A DNA stretch of 64,000 nt. Origin: Actinomycetota bacterium. Its GTDB lineage: Bacteria; Actinomycetota; Actinomycetes; Nanopelagicales; Nanopelagicaceae. The notes under the pieces were generated by a model. It was not told where the DNA came from and ran no database searches. It worked only from the letters and a program-made list of their open reading frames with translations. The translations under genes were made by a program, and so were the position numbers. Of the stretch, positions 36,467 to 47,483 are shown piece by piece. The stretch is taken from assembly GCA_947463725.1 (NCBI GenBank), contig CANHRM010000002.1, positions 44,421-108,420 on the forward strand. The letters run 5' to 3'. Each line of letters begins with the position of its first letter. Within the stretch, counting starts at the first letter, position 1.

Positions 36467-36887
36467 GCTTGGCTTTTTCAATTGCCAAACCTTGCTCAAG
36501 AATTGCTACTGCGGCTGCCATATCAATCTTTCCCCGAGCATCCTTGGCGTTTACGCCACTTTCGCGCATTGCGTTAGTTGCTGAAACCGTCGAAAGGCGC
36601 TCGTCAATCATGCTGACCGGAACATTGAATTGGGTACGTAGTTCTTGGGCGAAAGAAATTGCCTTCTGGGCAGATGTGCTTGACTCCCCTGAAAGATTCA
36701 AAGGTTCTCCCACATAAATTGCAACTGGTTCGTGCTCAGAAATTAGTTCAGATATGTGCTTGAAGAGTTTAGGATCTCCACTCGAAAGCGTCGTCAAAGG
36801 TGATGACAAAATTGAATCAGGGTCTGAAATAGCCACGCCAATTCTCACATCACCATAATCAAAAGCGATCCGGCGACCTCTTTGCAT
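36459..36887 (-). CDS. ruvX: RuvX/YqgF Holliday-junction resolvase-like protein
   Basis: RNase H-fold nuclease of 142 aa, in E. coli linked to 16S rRNA 5' processing and in mycobacteria to Holliday-junction cleavage. FDYGDVRIGVAISD (catalytic Asp) near the start, VGEPLNLSGE in the middle and DERLSTV (Glu) then the final DMAAA Asp motif. Five bases after alaS and overlapping mltG. Confidence 0.93.
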   Translation of the reverse strand: MQRGRRIAFDYGDVRIGVAISDPDSILSSPLTTLSSGDPKLFKHISELISEHEPVAIYVGEPLNLSGESSTSAQKAISFAQELRTQFNVPVSMIDERLSTVSATNAMRESGVNAKDARGKIDMAAAVAILEQGLAIEKAKHV

Positions 36888-36892
36888 TTGCG

Positions 36893-39568
36893 TTATAGCG
36901 CTGCCACTGCAGCTGTTATTGCAGCCAACGCTTCGACAGCCTTTGTTGCATCGGTACCGCCGCCTTGAGCGAAATCATCTTTGCCCCCGCCACCGCCACC
37001 AAGAACAGCAGAAGCAAGTTTTACTAGCGCACCTGACTTGGCACCAATTGCGCGTGCTGAATCTGACGCAGCAACAACCAGAACCGACTTACCTGCCGCC
37101 GAACTGATCAATGCGATGACGCTGGTCGCGAATCGATTTCGAAGATCTAACGCGATTGTGCGTAAGTCATCACCTGAGATTCCCTCTGGTAGCACTGCAG
37201 TAATCAAATCTACCTGACCAACTTTGGTGGCTGATTGCGCAATTGCGGCAACTGTTCCTAGGGCCTGCGCAGAGCGAACTGCAGCTAACTCTTTTTCGAT
37301 CTCCTTAATTTTTTCTAGTAAATCATTTATGCGTTCAGGAAGTTCATCAACGCGAGCACCCTTGATAATTTGGGTTAATGAATTCAAAAGTAGATGTTCA
37401 CGAGCTAGAAACTTATAGGCATCGACGCCAACAAGAGCTTCAACTCGTCGTACTCCTGCGCCTATTGAAGATTCACTTAAAAGTTTGACCACGCCAAGTT
37501 GCCCAGAGCGCGATACGTGCGTGCCACCACAAAGCTCACGGGCCCAGTCGCCAACGCTCACAACACGAACTGTGTCGCCATACTTTTCTCCGAATAAAGC
37601 CATTGCTCCGATTGCTTTCGCTTCAGCTTGCGACATGCTTTGCGCAGTTACCTCTAAATTATCAAGCAACAACGTATTAACTCGTGACTCAACTTCATCA
37701 AGGGCAGCATCTGAGACGGCACCAGTAGCTGGGAAGTCAAAACGGAAACGTCCGGGTGAATTCTCTGAACCTGCTTGGGTAGCTGTTTCGCCCAGAACTT
37801 CACGGAAAGCTTTATGGACCATATGTGTGGCCGTGTGTGCTCGCGAAATTGCATCTCGTCGCTCTTGATCAATTGTTGCGAGAACGCTTTGGCCAACAGT
37901 TACTTCGCCACTCAAAACTCGTCCACGGTGTACAGATAATCCGTTGACCGGTGATTGCACATCATCGATTTCAACAACTGCTCCATTAGCCAGTTTCATA
38001 ATTCCCGCATCCGCTAATTGTCCGCCGCCTTCAGCGTAGAAAGGCGTGCGATCCAAAATGACCTCGACATCATCACCACTCTTGGCACTCTGTGCGATAA
38101 CGCCATCGACCAACATGCCGTTGATCTTGCCTTCAGCTTCAGTATGCGTATATCCAATAAATTTCGATAAGCCAGAACCATCAGCGATCTGCTTGTACTG
38201 AGATAAATCAGTGTGGCCAGACTTCTTGGCGCGTGCATCTGCTTTAGCGCGATCTTTCTGTTCCTTCATTAAACGTTGGAATCCATCAGTATCGATTTGC
38301 AGGCCAACCTCTTGTGCCATCTCAAGGGTCAAGTCATACGGGAAGCCGTAAGTGTCGTGAAGTTTAAATACTTCTTCGCCACCTAAAGTTGACATCTTTT
38401 TAGCCTTTAGTGCACTTGCAGCCAAATCAAATATTTGAGTACCACTCTTTAGGGTTTGCAAGAAACTCTCTTCTTCAGCAACTGAAACTGCCAAAATTCG
38501 GTCTTGCGCCGCTACTAACTCTGGATATTGCGGCCCCATTGCACCGATAGCTGCTCTAGTTAGTTCGGAGATAATTGGATCGTGCGACCCAAGTAAGCGC
38601 ATATTACGAATAGTGCGGCGCATCATGCGTCGCAGAACATAGCCACGACCTTCATTACCAGGCGTTACACCATCTCCAATAAGCATCGCGGAAGTTCGAG
38701 CATGATCTGCAATAACACGTAGTGAAATATCTGACTTATCTGCCGAGCCATATTTAATCCCAGTAAGCGAACTCGCCATATTCAAAATCTGCATAGTTGT
38801 ATCGATCTCGTAAATATTTTCGACACCTTGTAAAAGTGCTGCTGTGCGTTCGAGCCCTAAACCAGTGTCAATGCTTTTTGCTGGTAACTCGCCCAAAATT
38901 GGATAATCATCTTTGCTGGTACCGGCGCCACGTTCATTTTGCATGAAAACTAAGTTCCAGATTTCTAAATAACGATTTTCATCAGCAATTGGTCCGCCTT
39001 CAGCGCCGTATGCAGGTCCACGATCGTAATAAATTTCAGAACAAGGACCACATGGCCCAGGCACACCCATTGACCAGAAGTTATCGGCCATGCCACGACG
39101 CTGGATTCGTTCTTTCGGAACACCCATCTTATGATGCCAAATATCGGCAGCCTCATCATCGGTGTGAAAAACAGTTACCCATAAATTATCTTCAGGAAAC
39201 CCATAACCACCTTGGGCGATTGGCTTAGTTAATAACTCCCAAGCAAGTGCGATCGCACCTTCTTTAAAGTAATCACCAAATGAAAAGTTGCCACACATCT
39301 GAAAGAAAGACGCGTGGCGGGTGGTCTTACCTACTTCGTCAATATCTAAAGTTCGTACGCATTTCTGCACTGAAGTAGCACGTGCATATGGCGGAGTGAC
39401 CTCTCCCAAGAAAAAGGGTTTGAACGGAACCATTCCAGCATTTACCAAGAGCAGATTTGGATCATCGGCAATTAATGAAGCAGAAGGAACAACTGTGTGA
39501 GTTAAACCTTGAGAATTCTCAGATTCGAAAAATCGCAGCCAACGTGAACGTATCTCGGCAGATTCCAC
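36893..39568 (-). CDS. alaS: Alanyl-tRNA synthetase
   Basis: Charges tRNA-Ala. Full length at 891 aa. Class II core with motif [25 protein letters not shown] split by [17 protein letters not shown]; editing domain with HTATH and CGGTH zinc/editing residues; C-terminal DHHA1-like glycine-rich segment ([15 protein letters not shown]). Start is GTG 39568, ten bases after the DUF948 gene, so probably co-transcribed with it. Confidence 0.97.
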   Translation of the reverse strand: MESAEIRSRWLRFFESENSQGLTHTVVPSASLIADDPNLLLVNAGMVPFKPFFLGEVTPPYARATSVQKCVRTLDIDEVGKTTRHASFFQMCGNFSFGDYFKEGAIALAWELLTKPIAQGGYGFPEDNLWVTVFHTDDEAADIWHHKMGVPKERIQRRGMADNFWSMGVPGPCGPCSEIYYDRGPAYGAEGGPIADENRYLEIWNLVFMQNERGAGTSKDDYPILGELPAKSIDTGLGLERTAALLQGVENIYEIDTTMQILNMASSLTGIKYGSADKSDISLRVIADHARTSAMLIGDGVTPGNEGRGYVLRRMMRRTIRNMRLLGSHDPIISELTRAAIGAMGPQYPELVAAQDRILAVSVAEEESFLQTLKSGTQIFDLAASALKAKKMSTLGGEEVFKLHDTYGFPYDLTLEMAQEVGLQIDTDGFQRLMKEQKDRAKADARAKKSGHTDLSQYKQIADGSGLSKFIGYTHTEAEGKINGMLVDGVIAQSAKSGDDVEVILDRTPFYAEGGGQLADAGIMKLANGAVVEIDDVQSPVNGLSVHRGRVLSGEVTVGQSVLATIDQERRDAISRAHTATHMVHKAFREVLGETATQAGSENSPGRFRFDFPATGAVSDAALDEVESRVNTLLLDNLEVTAQSMSQAEAKAIGAMALFGEKYGDTVRVVSVGDWARELCGGTHVSRSGQLGVVKLLSESSIGAGVRRVEALVGVDAYKFLAREHLLLNSLTQIIKGARVDELPERINDLLEKIKEIEKELAAVRSAQALGTVAAIAQSATKVGQVDLITAVLPEGISGDDLRTIALDLRNRFATSVIALISSAAGKSVLVVAASDSARAIGAKSGALVKLASAVLGGGGGGKDDFAQGGGTDATKAVEALAAITAAVAAL

Positions 39569-39577
39569 TATTACTGA

Positions 39578-39943
39578 TCACTCTGCCTTTGTCTTTTTAG
39601 CTTTACGCTTCTTAGATGCACCCGCTGCAGTCATTAGCGCACCGGCCATCTTCATCGCTGGGCCACCTTTGTCTACGAAATTCGCAGTTGCCTCAGCCGC
39701 TTTAGTGGAAATGTTCTCCACGTTCTTCGTGATTTTGTTAAAACTTTCAAGTGGACCATTTACTAAAGTCACGGTCTGGGTCACGCCATCTAGAAGAGGA
39801 ACTGTTTCCTCGGTCAGGGATTTAAGAGAGACTTTTGCCTCATCAATTAACCGGCCAAAACGAATCACGGCATAGGCAACTGCAACTGCGATCGCGAAAA
39901 GCGATACTGCACAAATGATTAAGGCAATCCCGCCTGCGCTCAT
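39578..39943 (-). CDS. DUF948 small membrane protein
   Basis: 121-aa protein with one N-terminal transmembrane helix (about residues 5-27) and a long cytosolic or surface helix, ending in a Lys-rich tail (SKKRKAKKTKAE). This is the DUF948 form, with weak resemblance to methyl-accepting coiled coils; function unknown. The start is fixed by an exact AGGAGG five bases before the ATG, one of the best ribosome sites in the window. Located just before alaS, as in many Actinobacteria. Confidence 0.85.
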   Translation of the reverse strand: MSAGGIALIICAVSLFAIAVAVAYAVIRFGRLIDEAKVSLKSLTEETVPLLDGVTQTVTLVNGPLESFNKITKNVENISTKAAEATANFVDKGGPAMKMAGALMTAAGASKKRKAKKTKAE

Positions 39944-40012
39944 AACATCCTCCTGTTAACTTCTGACCAAAACTATAAAATCTTGGTTGAATCCTACCGC
40001 TTAGGCGTAGAA

Positions 40013-41761
40013 CTACTTCTTTTCAGCCACTTCTGGAACCCAATCAATTGCCGCTTCCTTGCGTTGAGCGGGTGTAATTGGTGTAGGCGCTCCTGTAAGT
40101 GGATCGCCACCTGAAGCTGTCTTTGGGAAAGCGATAACTTCGCGGATTGATTCTGACCCGCTTAAAAGTGCGCATACGCGATCTAAGCCAAGAGCAATTC
40201 CGCCATGTGGTGGTGGGCCATAATTAAATGCATCGAGCAGAAAGCCGAATTTACTATTGGCTTCTTCATCAGTTAATCCAATTACTTCGAAAACTTGCTT
40301 CTGCATATTGCGATCATGAATACGTATTGACCCGCCACCTAATTCAGTACCGTTTAAAACGATGTCATAGGCATAGGCCAGAGCAGATGCTGGATTATCT
40401 TTAAACGTTGAAGCGAATTCAGGCTTTGGACCGGTAAATGGATGATGAACTGCAGTCCAGCCACCACCATCTGTTGGTTCAAACATCGGGGCATCTACTA
40501 CCCAGAGGAATTCCCAAGCTCCTTCATTAATTAAGTTACAACGCTTACCAATTTCGTTACGAACTGCACCCAATAAATTTTGAGAAGCCGTGCGTTCGCC
40601 AGCCGCGAAGAAGATGGCGTCGCCATTTGCAGCACTTGCAGCTGAAACGATTCCGGCTAACTCTTTCTCGGAAAGATTCTTAGCTACTGGACCACTCAGT
40701 GTGCCATCTGCATTTACTAAAATATAAGCAAGTCCTTTTGCGCCACGGGCTTTCGCCCAGTCTTGCCATGCATCTAATTCGCGACGAGGTGAATCTGCTC
40801 CTCCAGGCATAACTACAGCACCGACATAAGGCGCTTGGAATACTCGAAACGGAGTTTCACTAAAGAAATTGGTTAACTCAACTAGTTTCTGATCGAATCG
40901 AAGATCTGGTTTATCGGAACCATAATCTGCCATTGCATCGGCATAAGTCATACGTTTCAGCGGCAACGGAATCTCGTAGTTAACGGTTTCGCGCCAAACG
41001 GTTGAAACAATCTTCTCAGCGATAGTCAAAATATCTTCTTGATCGATGAAGGACATTTCAATGTCGAGCTGCGTAAATTCTGGTTGACGATCTGCCCGGA
41101 AATCTTCATCGCGGAAACAACGGGCAATTTGATAGTACTTCTCCATGCCAGCAACCATTAACAACTGCTTGAACAACTGAGGTGATTGTGGCAACGCGTA
41201 CCAAGAACCTGGCTGCAGGCGAACTGGAACTAAGAAATCGCGTGCACCTTCTGGGGTTGATCGAGTTAGGTAAGGGGTTTCAATATCCAGGAACTCTTCA
41301 GAATCCATAACCCGACGAATCGCAGCGGTGACTTTTGAACGCATGCGCAGATTTGCAGCTGGTTTCTCGCGACGTAGATCTAAATAACGATACTTCAGAC
41401 GTACTTCCTCAGAAATATTTGCTTCATCGCCACTATCAACCGGAAATGGCAAAGCGGCAGCTTCGCTCAACACGATAACGTCATCAGCCATAATCTCGAT
41501 TTCACCCGTTGCGACATTGGTATTTTCATTGCCAGCCGGACGCTCAGAAACGATGCCAGTGATTTTTAAACACCATTCAGCGCGCAACATATTTGCAATT
41601 GCTTCATCGCGGATAACAACTTGAACCCAACCCGATGCATCGCGGAAATCGATAAAAGCAACACCACCGTGATCGCGGCGACGCGCAACCCAGCCAGCCA
41701 AGGTAACGGTCTGCCCAACTTGGCTCTTACGGATTGTGCCTGCCCCGTGTGTACGGATCAA
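40013..41761 (-). CDS. aspS: Aspartyl-tRNA synthetase
   Basis: Charges tRNA-Asp (and possibly tRNA-Asn, if non-discriminating as in many Actinobacteria; the sequence alone does not settle this). Length 582 aa. N-terminal OB domain ([22 protein letters not shown]), bacterial GAD insertion domain, and class II motifs including [18 protein letters not shown] and GIALGLDR. Start TTG 41761; an in-frame stop lies 9 to 12 bases upstream, so no longer form is possible. Follows hisS after 53 bases. Confidence 0.96.
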   Translation of the reverse strand: MIRTHGAGTIRKSQVGQTVTLAGWVARRRDHGGVAFIDFRDASGWVQVVIRDEAIANMLRAEWCLKITGIVSERPAGNENTNVATGEIEIMADDVIVLSEAAALPFPVDSGDEANISEEVRLKYRYLDLRREKPAANLRMRSKVTAAIRRVMDSEEFLDIETPYLTRSTPEGARDFLVPVRLQPGSWYALPQSPQLFKQLLMVAGMEKYYQIARCFRDEDFRADRQPEFTQLDIEMSFIDQEDILTIAEKIVSTVWRETVNYEIPLPLKRMTYADAMADYGSDKPDLRFDQKLVELTNFFSETPFRVFQAPYVGAVVMPGGADSPRRELDAWQDWAKARGAKGLAYILVNADGTLSGPVAKNLSEKELAGIVSAASAANGDAIFFAAGERTASQNLLGAVRNEIGKRCNLINEGAWEFLWVVDAPMFEPTDGGGWTAVHHPFTGPKPEFASTFKDNPASALAYAYDIVLNGTELGGGSIRIHDRNMQKQVFEVIGLTDEEANSKFGFLLDAFNYGPPPHGGIALGLDRVCALLSGSESIREVIAFPKTASGGDPLTGAPTPITPAQRKEAAIDWVPEVAEKK

Positions 41762-41814
41762 TTTAGCTACCTAGCTTTCCTTTGGTTCTTAATTCGAAAT
41801 GCGTGGTCCAGCGC

Positions 41815-43056
41815 CTATTTCAAAGCGCTGGCTAAGGAGTCAAGTCTAACCGAGTTCGCAGATCCGGTGCTCATCTCTTTCACTTCAACTACCCCACTGG
41901 CCATCTCTTCATCGCCAATTACGAGTGAATAACGGGCGCCGCTTTTATCAGCAATTTTCATTGCTGTCTTAAGAGCTCGGTCACCGAAAGCTAATTCGAC
42001 CTTGAACCCATTTGCACGCAGGCTAGCGGCGCACTTTAACGCCTCAGATTTAGCCGCTTCACCCATGGGAATAATAAATAAATCACTTACGAAGGTTTCC
42101 GGAATAACTACGCCTTCGGCTTCAACGGCCAGGAGTGCGCGATCTAATCCAAGGCCAAATCCAATGCCAGTTATATCTTGGCCACCAATTTCACCCATTA
42201 GGCCGTCGTATCGTCCGCCACCACCGATGCCTGATTGTGCTCCAAGCAAATCGTGTACGAATTCAAATGTCGTACCGGTGTAATAATCCAAACCACGGAC
42301 CATGCGTGCGTTAATCGTGAAAGCAATACCCATCGCAGTTAGATGGCGCTGTACTTCGGCAAAATTAGCTTTGGATTCTGGTGATAAGTAATCTAACAAG
42401 ATCGGTGCTTTAGCCATCAATGCGCGAACTTCTTCTCGTTTATCATCGAATAATCGCAATGGATTTAGCTGAGCACGTTCTTTGGTTTCTTCATCGAGGT
42501 CAAGACCAGCAATAAATTTCACTAGGTCTACCCGGTGTGCAGCACGTGATTCGGCGTCACCAAGTGAAGTCATTTCTAGGCGGTACTTTGTCAATCCCAA
42601 TCTTTTAAATCCAGCATCTGCAATAGAAATTACTTCAGCATCGAGAGCCGCATCATGTGTACCAATTGCTTCAATGCCGATTGAATAGAATTGGCGGTAG
42701 CGACCTTTTTGTGGACGTTCGGCACGAAAGAATGGACCACAGTAATAAACTTTCGCAGGTAGCGAGCCACGATCTAAACCATGTTCACTTACCGCACGCA
42801 ATGCACCAACCGTTCCTTCGGGTCGAAGTGTGATCGATCGCCCACCGCGATCTTCAAAGGTGTACATCTCTTTAGAAACCACATCAGTAGATGCGCCAAT
42901 ACGCGCGAATAAATCAGTATCTTCAAATATTGGTAGCTCTAACAATTGGTAACCAGCAGAACTAATAGTGTTCTCTAAAGTTGATCGCACCCAAGCGAAT
43001 GCACCACTTCGCGGTGGGAAATACTCGCTAACGCCTTTAGGGGCTTGGAACTTCAT
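41815..43056 (-). CDS. hisS: Histidyl-tRNA synthetase
   Basis: Charges tRNA-His. Length 413 aa. Class II motif 1 region, motif 2 as [20 protein letters not shown], the His-specific [13 protein letters not shown], and motif 3 [12 protein letters not shown]. Anticodon-binding domain at the C-terminus. Its start overlaps the upstream MBL-fold gene by four bases, the usual partner of hisS in Actinobacteria. Confidence 0.96.
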   Translation of the reverse strand: MKFQAPKGVSEYFPPRSGAFAWVRSTLENTISSAGYQLLELPIFEDTDLFARIGASTDVVSKEMYTFEDRGGRSITLRPEGTVGALRAVSEHGLDRGSLPAKVYYCGPFFRAERPQKGRYRQFYSIGIEAIGTHDAALDAEVISIADAGFKRLGLTKYRLEMTSLGDAESRAAHRVDLVKFIAGLDLDEETKERAQLNPLRLFDDKREEVRALMAKAPILLDYLSPESKANFAEVQRHLTAMGIAFTINARMVRGLDYYTGTTFEFVHDLLGAQSGIGGGGRYDGLMGEIGGQDITGIGFGLGLDRALLAVEAEGVVIPETFVSDLFIIPMGEAAKSEALKCAASLRANGFKVELAFGDRALKTAMKIADKSGARYSLVIGDEEMASGVVEVKEMSTGSANSVRLDSLASALK

Positions 43057-43721
43057 GATCTACTCGCTCTCGCAGCTTCAATTAAATACGGATTATTTTT
43101 TCGCTCTATACCTATCTTAGTTTCTTGATAATGACCCGGGAGAACCCTTATCCCATCGCTTAATGGTAGAACTTTCTTAACCAAAGTCTTCTGCATATCA
43201 GCGCTGGAACCCGTAGGTAAATCGGTCCGGCCAATAGAGCCAGCAAAGAGAACATCACCGCTGATTAGCGTTTCATCATCAACTAGAAACATCAATGAAC
43301 CACGAGTATGCCCTGGACTATGGATAGCCTTAATTTTTAAACCAACTAGCTCAAACTCCTCGCCACTTTTTAATTCTTTAACTTCTTTCGGTTCAGTAAA
43401 AGTCATGCTGCCTAAGGTTGCACTAAATTCTGGGCTCACCGCAGCGGCTGGATTAAGTAAAAGATTGCGGTCCTCGCTATGAATATAGGCGGGAATCCCA
43501 TAGCCATCGCAGATAGGTACAACTGAGAACGTATGATCCAAATGTCCGTGAGTTAATAACGTTGCTACTGGTTTTAAACGATGCTTTTCAAGAAGATCAG
43601 CTAACTCCATCGACACATCAGGCATGCCAGGATCAAAGACAATGCACTCGGCACCTTGCCCAGTTGCCAAAACCCAACAGTTGGTGGCATACATTTGAGC
43701 CGGAAAGCCTGCAACTAGCAT
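43053..43721 (-). CDS. MBL-fold hydrolase (glyoxalase II-like)
   Basis: Zinc hydrolase of 222 aa from ATG 43721. Metal motif THGHLDH (His58, His60, Asp62, His63), GHTRGSL, SGDVLF and the closing LPGHYQET, the pattern of hydroxyacylglutathione hydrolase-like proteins. True substrate unknown. The frame extends to 43886 but that part lacks homology; GGAAGG and GGCGGG precede ATG 43721. ATG 43769 is another possible start. Divergent from the DUF349 gene across 225 bases. Confidence 0.88.
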   Translation of the reverse strand: MLVAGFPAQMYATNCWVLATGQGAECIVFDPGMPDVSMELADLLEKHRLKPVATLLTHGHLDHTFSVVPICDGYGIPAYIHSEDRNLLLNPAAAVSPEFSATLGSMTFTEPKEVKELKSGEEFELVGLKIKAIHSPGHTRGSLMFLVDDETLISGDVLFAGSIGRTDLPTGSSADMQKTLVKKVLPLSDGIRVLPGHYQETKIGIERKNNPYLIEAARASRS

Positions 43722-43775
43722 TGTTACCCGCCCTTCCACGCTCAAATCTGGCGCCCGTGACAGACCCATTGGAAA

Positions 43776-43795
43776 TACCCTAGGCGGACAGGGTA
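43776..43795 (-). repeat. Inverted repeat in the MBL/DUF349 divergent spacer
   Basis: TACCCT and AGGGTA pair (6 bp) around an 8-base loop, about 55 bases before the MBL start. It may be an operator or leader hairpin. The surrounding minus strand also carries several GGTA repeats. The 225-base spacer holds no gene. Confidence 0.35.
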
Positions 43796-43828
43796 CCTTT
43801 ACCTTTCCTACCAACGACGTAGTGCGGC

Positions 43829-43848
43829 AATGATTTCGATCATTTTTG
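43829..43848 (+). repeat. UUCG-loop hairpin with T-run upstream of the DUF349 gene
   Basis: AATGAT and ATCATT pair around a TTCG tetraloop, followed by a T-rich run, about 100 bases before ATG 43947. It resembles a weak terminator or attenuator; the stem is AT-rich, so strength is doubtful. Confidence 0.35.
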
Positions 43849-43933
43849 TACATCGTCACCCAAATGTTCCGCCATCTATCACTCAACCCAATAGCGAAGG
43901 CTCAACTGAGAATTTCTCAAAAGCTACCGCGCT

Positions 43934-43940
43934 GAAAGGA
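43934..43940 (+). promoter_or_regulatory. Ribosome-binding site fixing the DUF349 gene start
   Basis: GAAAGGA lies six bases before ATG 43947 and rules out the longer frame that opens at 43830. Confidence 0.6.
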
Positions 43941-43946
43941 TCCACC

Positions 43947-45260
43947 ATGACCGAGAATCCAATAACTCCCACCCAATCCCCTGCAGTTGTATCTGCAGCA
44001 TCAGCATTAATTGGGGACCCAGCTCGATTCGGTCGCGTTGGCGAAGATGGCACCGTCTATGTAATTACCCCAGAAGGCGATAAGCCAGTTGGTTCATACC
44101 CTGGCAAAAGTAACGAAGAAGCTCTTGCTTACTTCGTCCGTAAATTTGAAGCAATTGCATCTGAAGTTGCTCTGTTATCAGCTCGAATTAAATCAGGTGC
44201 AATGGTTCCTGCCGATGCAACAACTGCGGTAGTTAAATTGCGTGAGCAAGTTCGTGAATTAAATGGTGTTGGAGACTTGGCCGCATTGGCTGTTGCCGTT
44301 GAACAGTTGTCTCCATTGATTGAAGATCATCGCGGCGCTTATGAAGCCAAAAAGGCTGCTGAGGAAATTGTTAAAGCAGAGCGCTTAGCTCAAGTCTTAA
44401 TCGAGAAAGAAAAGATTGTTGCTGAAGCTGAAACTCTTGCTGATTCAACTAGTTGGAAAGTTACTGGTGATCGTTTGAAGGCGCTTCTCGATGAGTGGAA
44501 GTCAGCGCCACGTTTAGATAAGAAAACTGATACTGATTTGTGGAAGCGATTCTCTTCATCACGCAATAAGTTTGATAAGCGACGTCGCACCCACTTTGCC
44601 TCCCTTGAGGAAGTAACTGCAGTTGTGTCCGAGGCTAAGAAGAAGTTAGTAGCCGAAGCCGAAAGCCTTGCAACCTCAACTGATTGGGTCGCAACAGCTC
44701 GTCGTTTCAAGGCTCTTATGGATGCTTGGAAAGCTGCCGGTCGCGGAAAGATGAGCGATGACACAAAACTTTGGGCACGGTTTAAGACTTCCCAAGACAC
44801 TTTCTTTGCCGCTAAGAATGCTGATTTAGAAAAGCGCGAAGTAACTATGAGCGCGAACCTAGAAAAGCGCAATGCACTGATTACTGAGATTGAGAAACTA
44901 CTTCCAATTACTGACTTGGCGGAGCAGAAGAAGGCTCTTCGCGAATTGCAAAACCAGTGGAGCAAGATTGGTATGACTGCTCGCGATAAGCGCGCCGCAC
45001 TTGATGCCCGCTTAGAAGTTGTTGAGGCAGCCTATAAAGAAGCCGAAGCTACTATTTGGCGCAAATCTGACCCGGCTGCAAAAGCTCGTGCTGCTGATGT
45101 TGTTCGCCAACTTTCTGAAGCTATTGCTAATTATGAAAAAGCTGCTGCTAAAGCCACTGCTGCCGGAAATACCAAGAAGGCACAAGAGGCCGCTGATTCT
45201 GCAGTAGCTCGTAAGGTTTGGTTAGCCGAAGCTGAGAAGAATTTAGCTGAATTTAGTTAA
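43947..45260 (+). CDS. DUF349 repeat protein
   Basis: Cytosolic, highly charged helical protein of 437 aa. After a unique N-terminal part (residues about 1-90, with FGRVGEDGTVYVITPEGDKPVG) come helical repeats of the DUF349 type. At least three units are visible, with Trp/Lys-rich cores: RLKALLDEWKSAPR then LWKRFSSSRNKFD; RRFKALMDAWKAAGR then LWARFKTSQDTFF; and ALRELQNQWSKIG. Function unknown; probably a nucleic-acid or ribosome-associated factor by analogy with other DUF349 proteins, which is a guess. Start chosen by GAAAGGA. It is convergent with rel, with 9 bases between stops. Confidence 0.87.
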   Translation: MTENPITPTQSPAVVSAASALIGDPARFGRVGEDGTVYVITPEGDKPVGSYPGKSNEEALAYFVRKFEAIASEVALLSARIKSGAMVPADATTAVVKLREQVRELNGVGDLAALAVAVEQLSPLIEDHRGAYEAKKAAEEIVKAERLAQVLIEKEKIVAEAETLADSTSWKVTGDRLKALLDEWKSAPRLDKKTDTDLWKRFSSSRNKFDKRRRTHFASLEEVTAVVSEAKKKLVAEAESLATSTDWVATARRFKALMDAWKAAGRGKMSDDTKLWARFKTSQDTFFAAKNADLEKREVTMSANLEKRNALITEIEKLLPITDLAEQKKALRELQNQWSKIGMTARDKRAALDARLEVVEAAYKEAEATIWRKSDPAAKARAADVVRQLSEAIANYEKAAAKATAAGNTKKAQEAADSAVARKVWLAEAEKNLAEFS

Positions 45261-45269
45261 AAACCTGCG

Positions 45270-47432
45270 TTAATTATTAAAGGTGCGATAAACGTCGTAA
45301 ACACCTTCAATATTTCGTACCGCACTTAGCACCGCATCTAGATGCGTGGCATCTGCCATTTCGAAAGTAAATCGAGATATTGCGGTGCGATCTTTCGAAG
45401 TGGTTACTGAAGCGCTCAGAATGTTTACCTGCTGCTCGGACAAAGTGCGGGTCACATCGGCCAATAAGCGCGCTCGATCTAACGCTTCAACTTGAATGTT
45501 CACTAAGAATACGCTGCCTGCTCCGGCCAACCATTTAACTGCGACGACACGTTCACCTTGATTGGTTTTCAAATCATTTGCATTGATGCAATCACCACGG
45601 TGCACTGATACGCCATTACCTTTGGTTATGAATCCCATGATCGCATCGCCTGGAACCGGTGTACAGCAACGAGCCAATTTCACATAAACATCACCGATGC
45701 CAGCAACCTCGATAGAACTACTTGTGCGTCTGGTTGTTTGAACCCCTGTTGGAAAGGTAGGAACAGTAGCTTCGGGGTGTGAGTCTTCCTCCCCCATTGA
45801 CGCGATCAGCTTTTCAATAATCGATGCCGACGAAACATGACCATCGCCAACTGCGCTGTAGAGAGATGAAATATCTGGGTAGCGCAGTTCGTGAGAAAGT
45901 TCTAACAAAGCATGGCCCGCAAAAATCTTCTGTAAAGGTAGGCCAGCTTTGCGCATCTGACGGGCGATAGATTCGCGCCCTGCTTCTATCGCTTCTTCCC
46001 GGCGCTCCTTGCTAAACCAAGCTTTGATCTTCGAGCGAGCGCGCGGACTCTTTACAAAATTTAACCAGTCACGACTCGGCGCTGCGTGTTCGCCCTTATT
46101 CAGAACTACCTCTACAACATCACCGTTATTTAACTTTGATTCAAGCGGAACCAAACGACCATTAACTTTTGCGCCCGCACAGCGATTGCCCACATCAGTG
46201 TGTACTGAATAAGCAAAATCCACCGGTGTTGACCCACCTGGAAGTGCGATGACGCTGCCCTTAGGTGTGAACACAAATACCTCTGGCGAACCTAAATCAA
46301 AGCGCAATGAATCGAGAAACTCTGAAGGATCTTCAGTTTCTTTCTGCCATTCATGCAACTGACGTAACCAAAGCATTTCTGGAGATGACGAGTTAGCTTC
46401 ATCGCCTTGCTTATATTTCCAATGTGCGGCGATACCAAATTCCGCACGAGAATGCATATCATAGGTACGAATCTGTATCTCAATCGCTTTCCCACTTGGC
46501 CCGATAACAGTCGTATGTAGCGACTGATAGAGATTGAATTTCGGCATGGCAATGTAATCTTTAAAGCGACCTGGCACCGGTGACCATCGTGCGTGAATAG
46601 CACCAAGAACTGCGTAACAATCACGAACGTCTTCGACTAATACTCGGATCCCAACTAGGTCGTAAATATCGTTAAAGTCGCGTCCGCGGACAACCATTTT
46701 TTGATAAACACTGTAGAAATGTTTTTGGCGCCCCGTAACCGTGCACTTAACGCCATCGGCCAAAAGATCTGACTTAACCGCGTCAATTACCTCATTAGTT
46801 AATGTTGTACGTGCTGGATTTCGCTCGGCAACTAACCTCGAAATTTCAAGAAACTTCTTAGGTTCCAGAACCTCAAAACTCAAATCCTCAAGCTCCCACT
46901 TAATCGCGTTCATGCCCAATCTGTGGGCCAGAGGCGCGTAGATATCTAAAGTTTCACGCGCTTTACGCTCTGCTGACTCAGGAGATACATATTTCCAAGT
47001 TCTAGCGTTGTGTAAACGATCAGCCAGTTTAATTAGCAATACTCGAATATCTCGAGACATTGCGACGATCATTTTTCTAACGGTTTCAGCCTCAGCAGTT
47101 GGCCCGTAAGTTAATTTATCTAACTTGGTGACGCCATCTACTAACAGTGCAATTTCCTCGCCAAAATCTTTACGCAATTGCGGAAGCGAATAAGTGGTGT
47201 CTTCAACTGTGTCATGTAGAAGTGCTGCAATCACGACAGCCTCATTTAATCCAAATTCTGCCAATATCGCAGCAACTGCAACTGGATGAGTTATGTAATC
47301 CTCACCTGATTTACGTAATTGACCGGTGTGTGCTTGCTTTGCCACCAAAAAGGCGCGCTCGAGATTATCTAATTTATCGCCCGGATGATGCTCTGTTAAA
47401 GCACTAACCACCGGAGCTAACAGAGTGTCCAT
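45270..47432 (-). CDS. rel: Bifunctional (p)ppGpp synthetase/hydrolase Rel
   Basis: Makes and degrades (p)ppGpp for the stringent response. Length 720 aa, full Rel/RelA-SpoT layout. HD hydrolase domain with LLHDTVEDT; synthetase domain with RFKDYIAMPKFN (RxKD, the bifunctional form) and YQSLHTT, IQIRT; TGS domain beginning VFVFTPKGSVIALPGG; C-terminal ACT domain. It is the only Rel homologue in this window. TAGAAT ends 6 bases before the ATG. In most relatives apt precedes it; here secF does. Confidence 0.97.
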   Translation of the reverse strand: MDTLLAPVVSALTEHHPGDKLDNLERAFLVAKQAHTGQLRKSGEDYITHPVAVAAILAEFGLNEAVVIAALLHDTVEDTTYSLPQLRKDFGEEIALLVDGVTKLDKLTYGPTAEAETVRKMIVAMSRDIRVLLIKLADRLHNARTWKYVSPESAERKARETLDIYAPLAHRLGMNAIKWELEDLSFEVLEPKKFLEISRLVAERNPARTTLTNEVIDAVKSDLLADGVKCTVTGRQKHFYSVYQKMVVRGRDFNDIYDLVGIRVLVEDVRDCYAVLGAIHARWSPVPGRFKDYIAMPKFNLYQSLHTTVIGPSGKAIEIQIRTYDMHSRAEFGIAAHWKYKQGDEANSSSPEMLWLRQLHEWQKETEDPSEFLDSLRFDLGSPEVFVFTPKGSVIALPGGSTPVDFAYSVHTDVGNRCAGAKVNGRLVPLESKLNNGDVVEVVLNKGEHAAPSRDWLNFVKSPRARSKIKAWFSKERREEAIEAGRESIARQMRKAGLPLQKIFAGHALLELSHELRYPDISSLYSAVGDGHVSSASIIEKLIASMGEEDSHPEATVPTFPTGVQTTRRTSSSIEVAGIGDVYVKLARCCTPVPGDAIMGFITKGNGVSVHRGDCINANDLKTNQGERVVAVKWLAGAGSVFLVNIQVEALDRARLLADVTRTLSEQQVNILSASVTTSKDRTAISRFTFEMADATHLDAVLSAVRNIEGVYDVYRTFNN

Positions 47433-47438
47433 GATCGG

Positions 47439-47444
47439 ATTCTA
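47439..47444 (-). promoter_or_regulatory. Candidate -10 (TAGAAT) for rel
   Basis: TAGAAT ends exactly 6 bases before ATG 47432 in the 51-base secF-rel gap, without a Shine-Dalgarno. Confidence 0.45.
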
Positions 47445-47483
47445 GTTAACAACACGGTGGTTAGTTACTTAAAGCGGTATTTA

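Noticed and set aside
43722..43886. N-terminal extension of the MBL-fold protein
   Set aside because: It crosses the divergent spacer and has no MBL homology.
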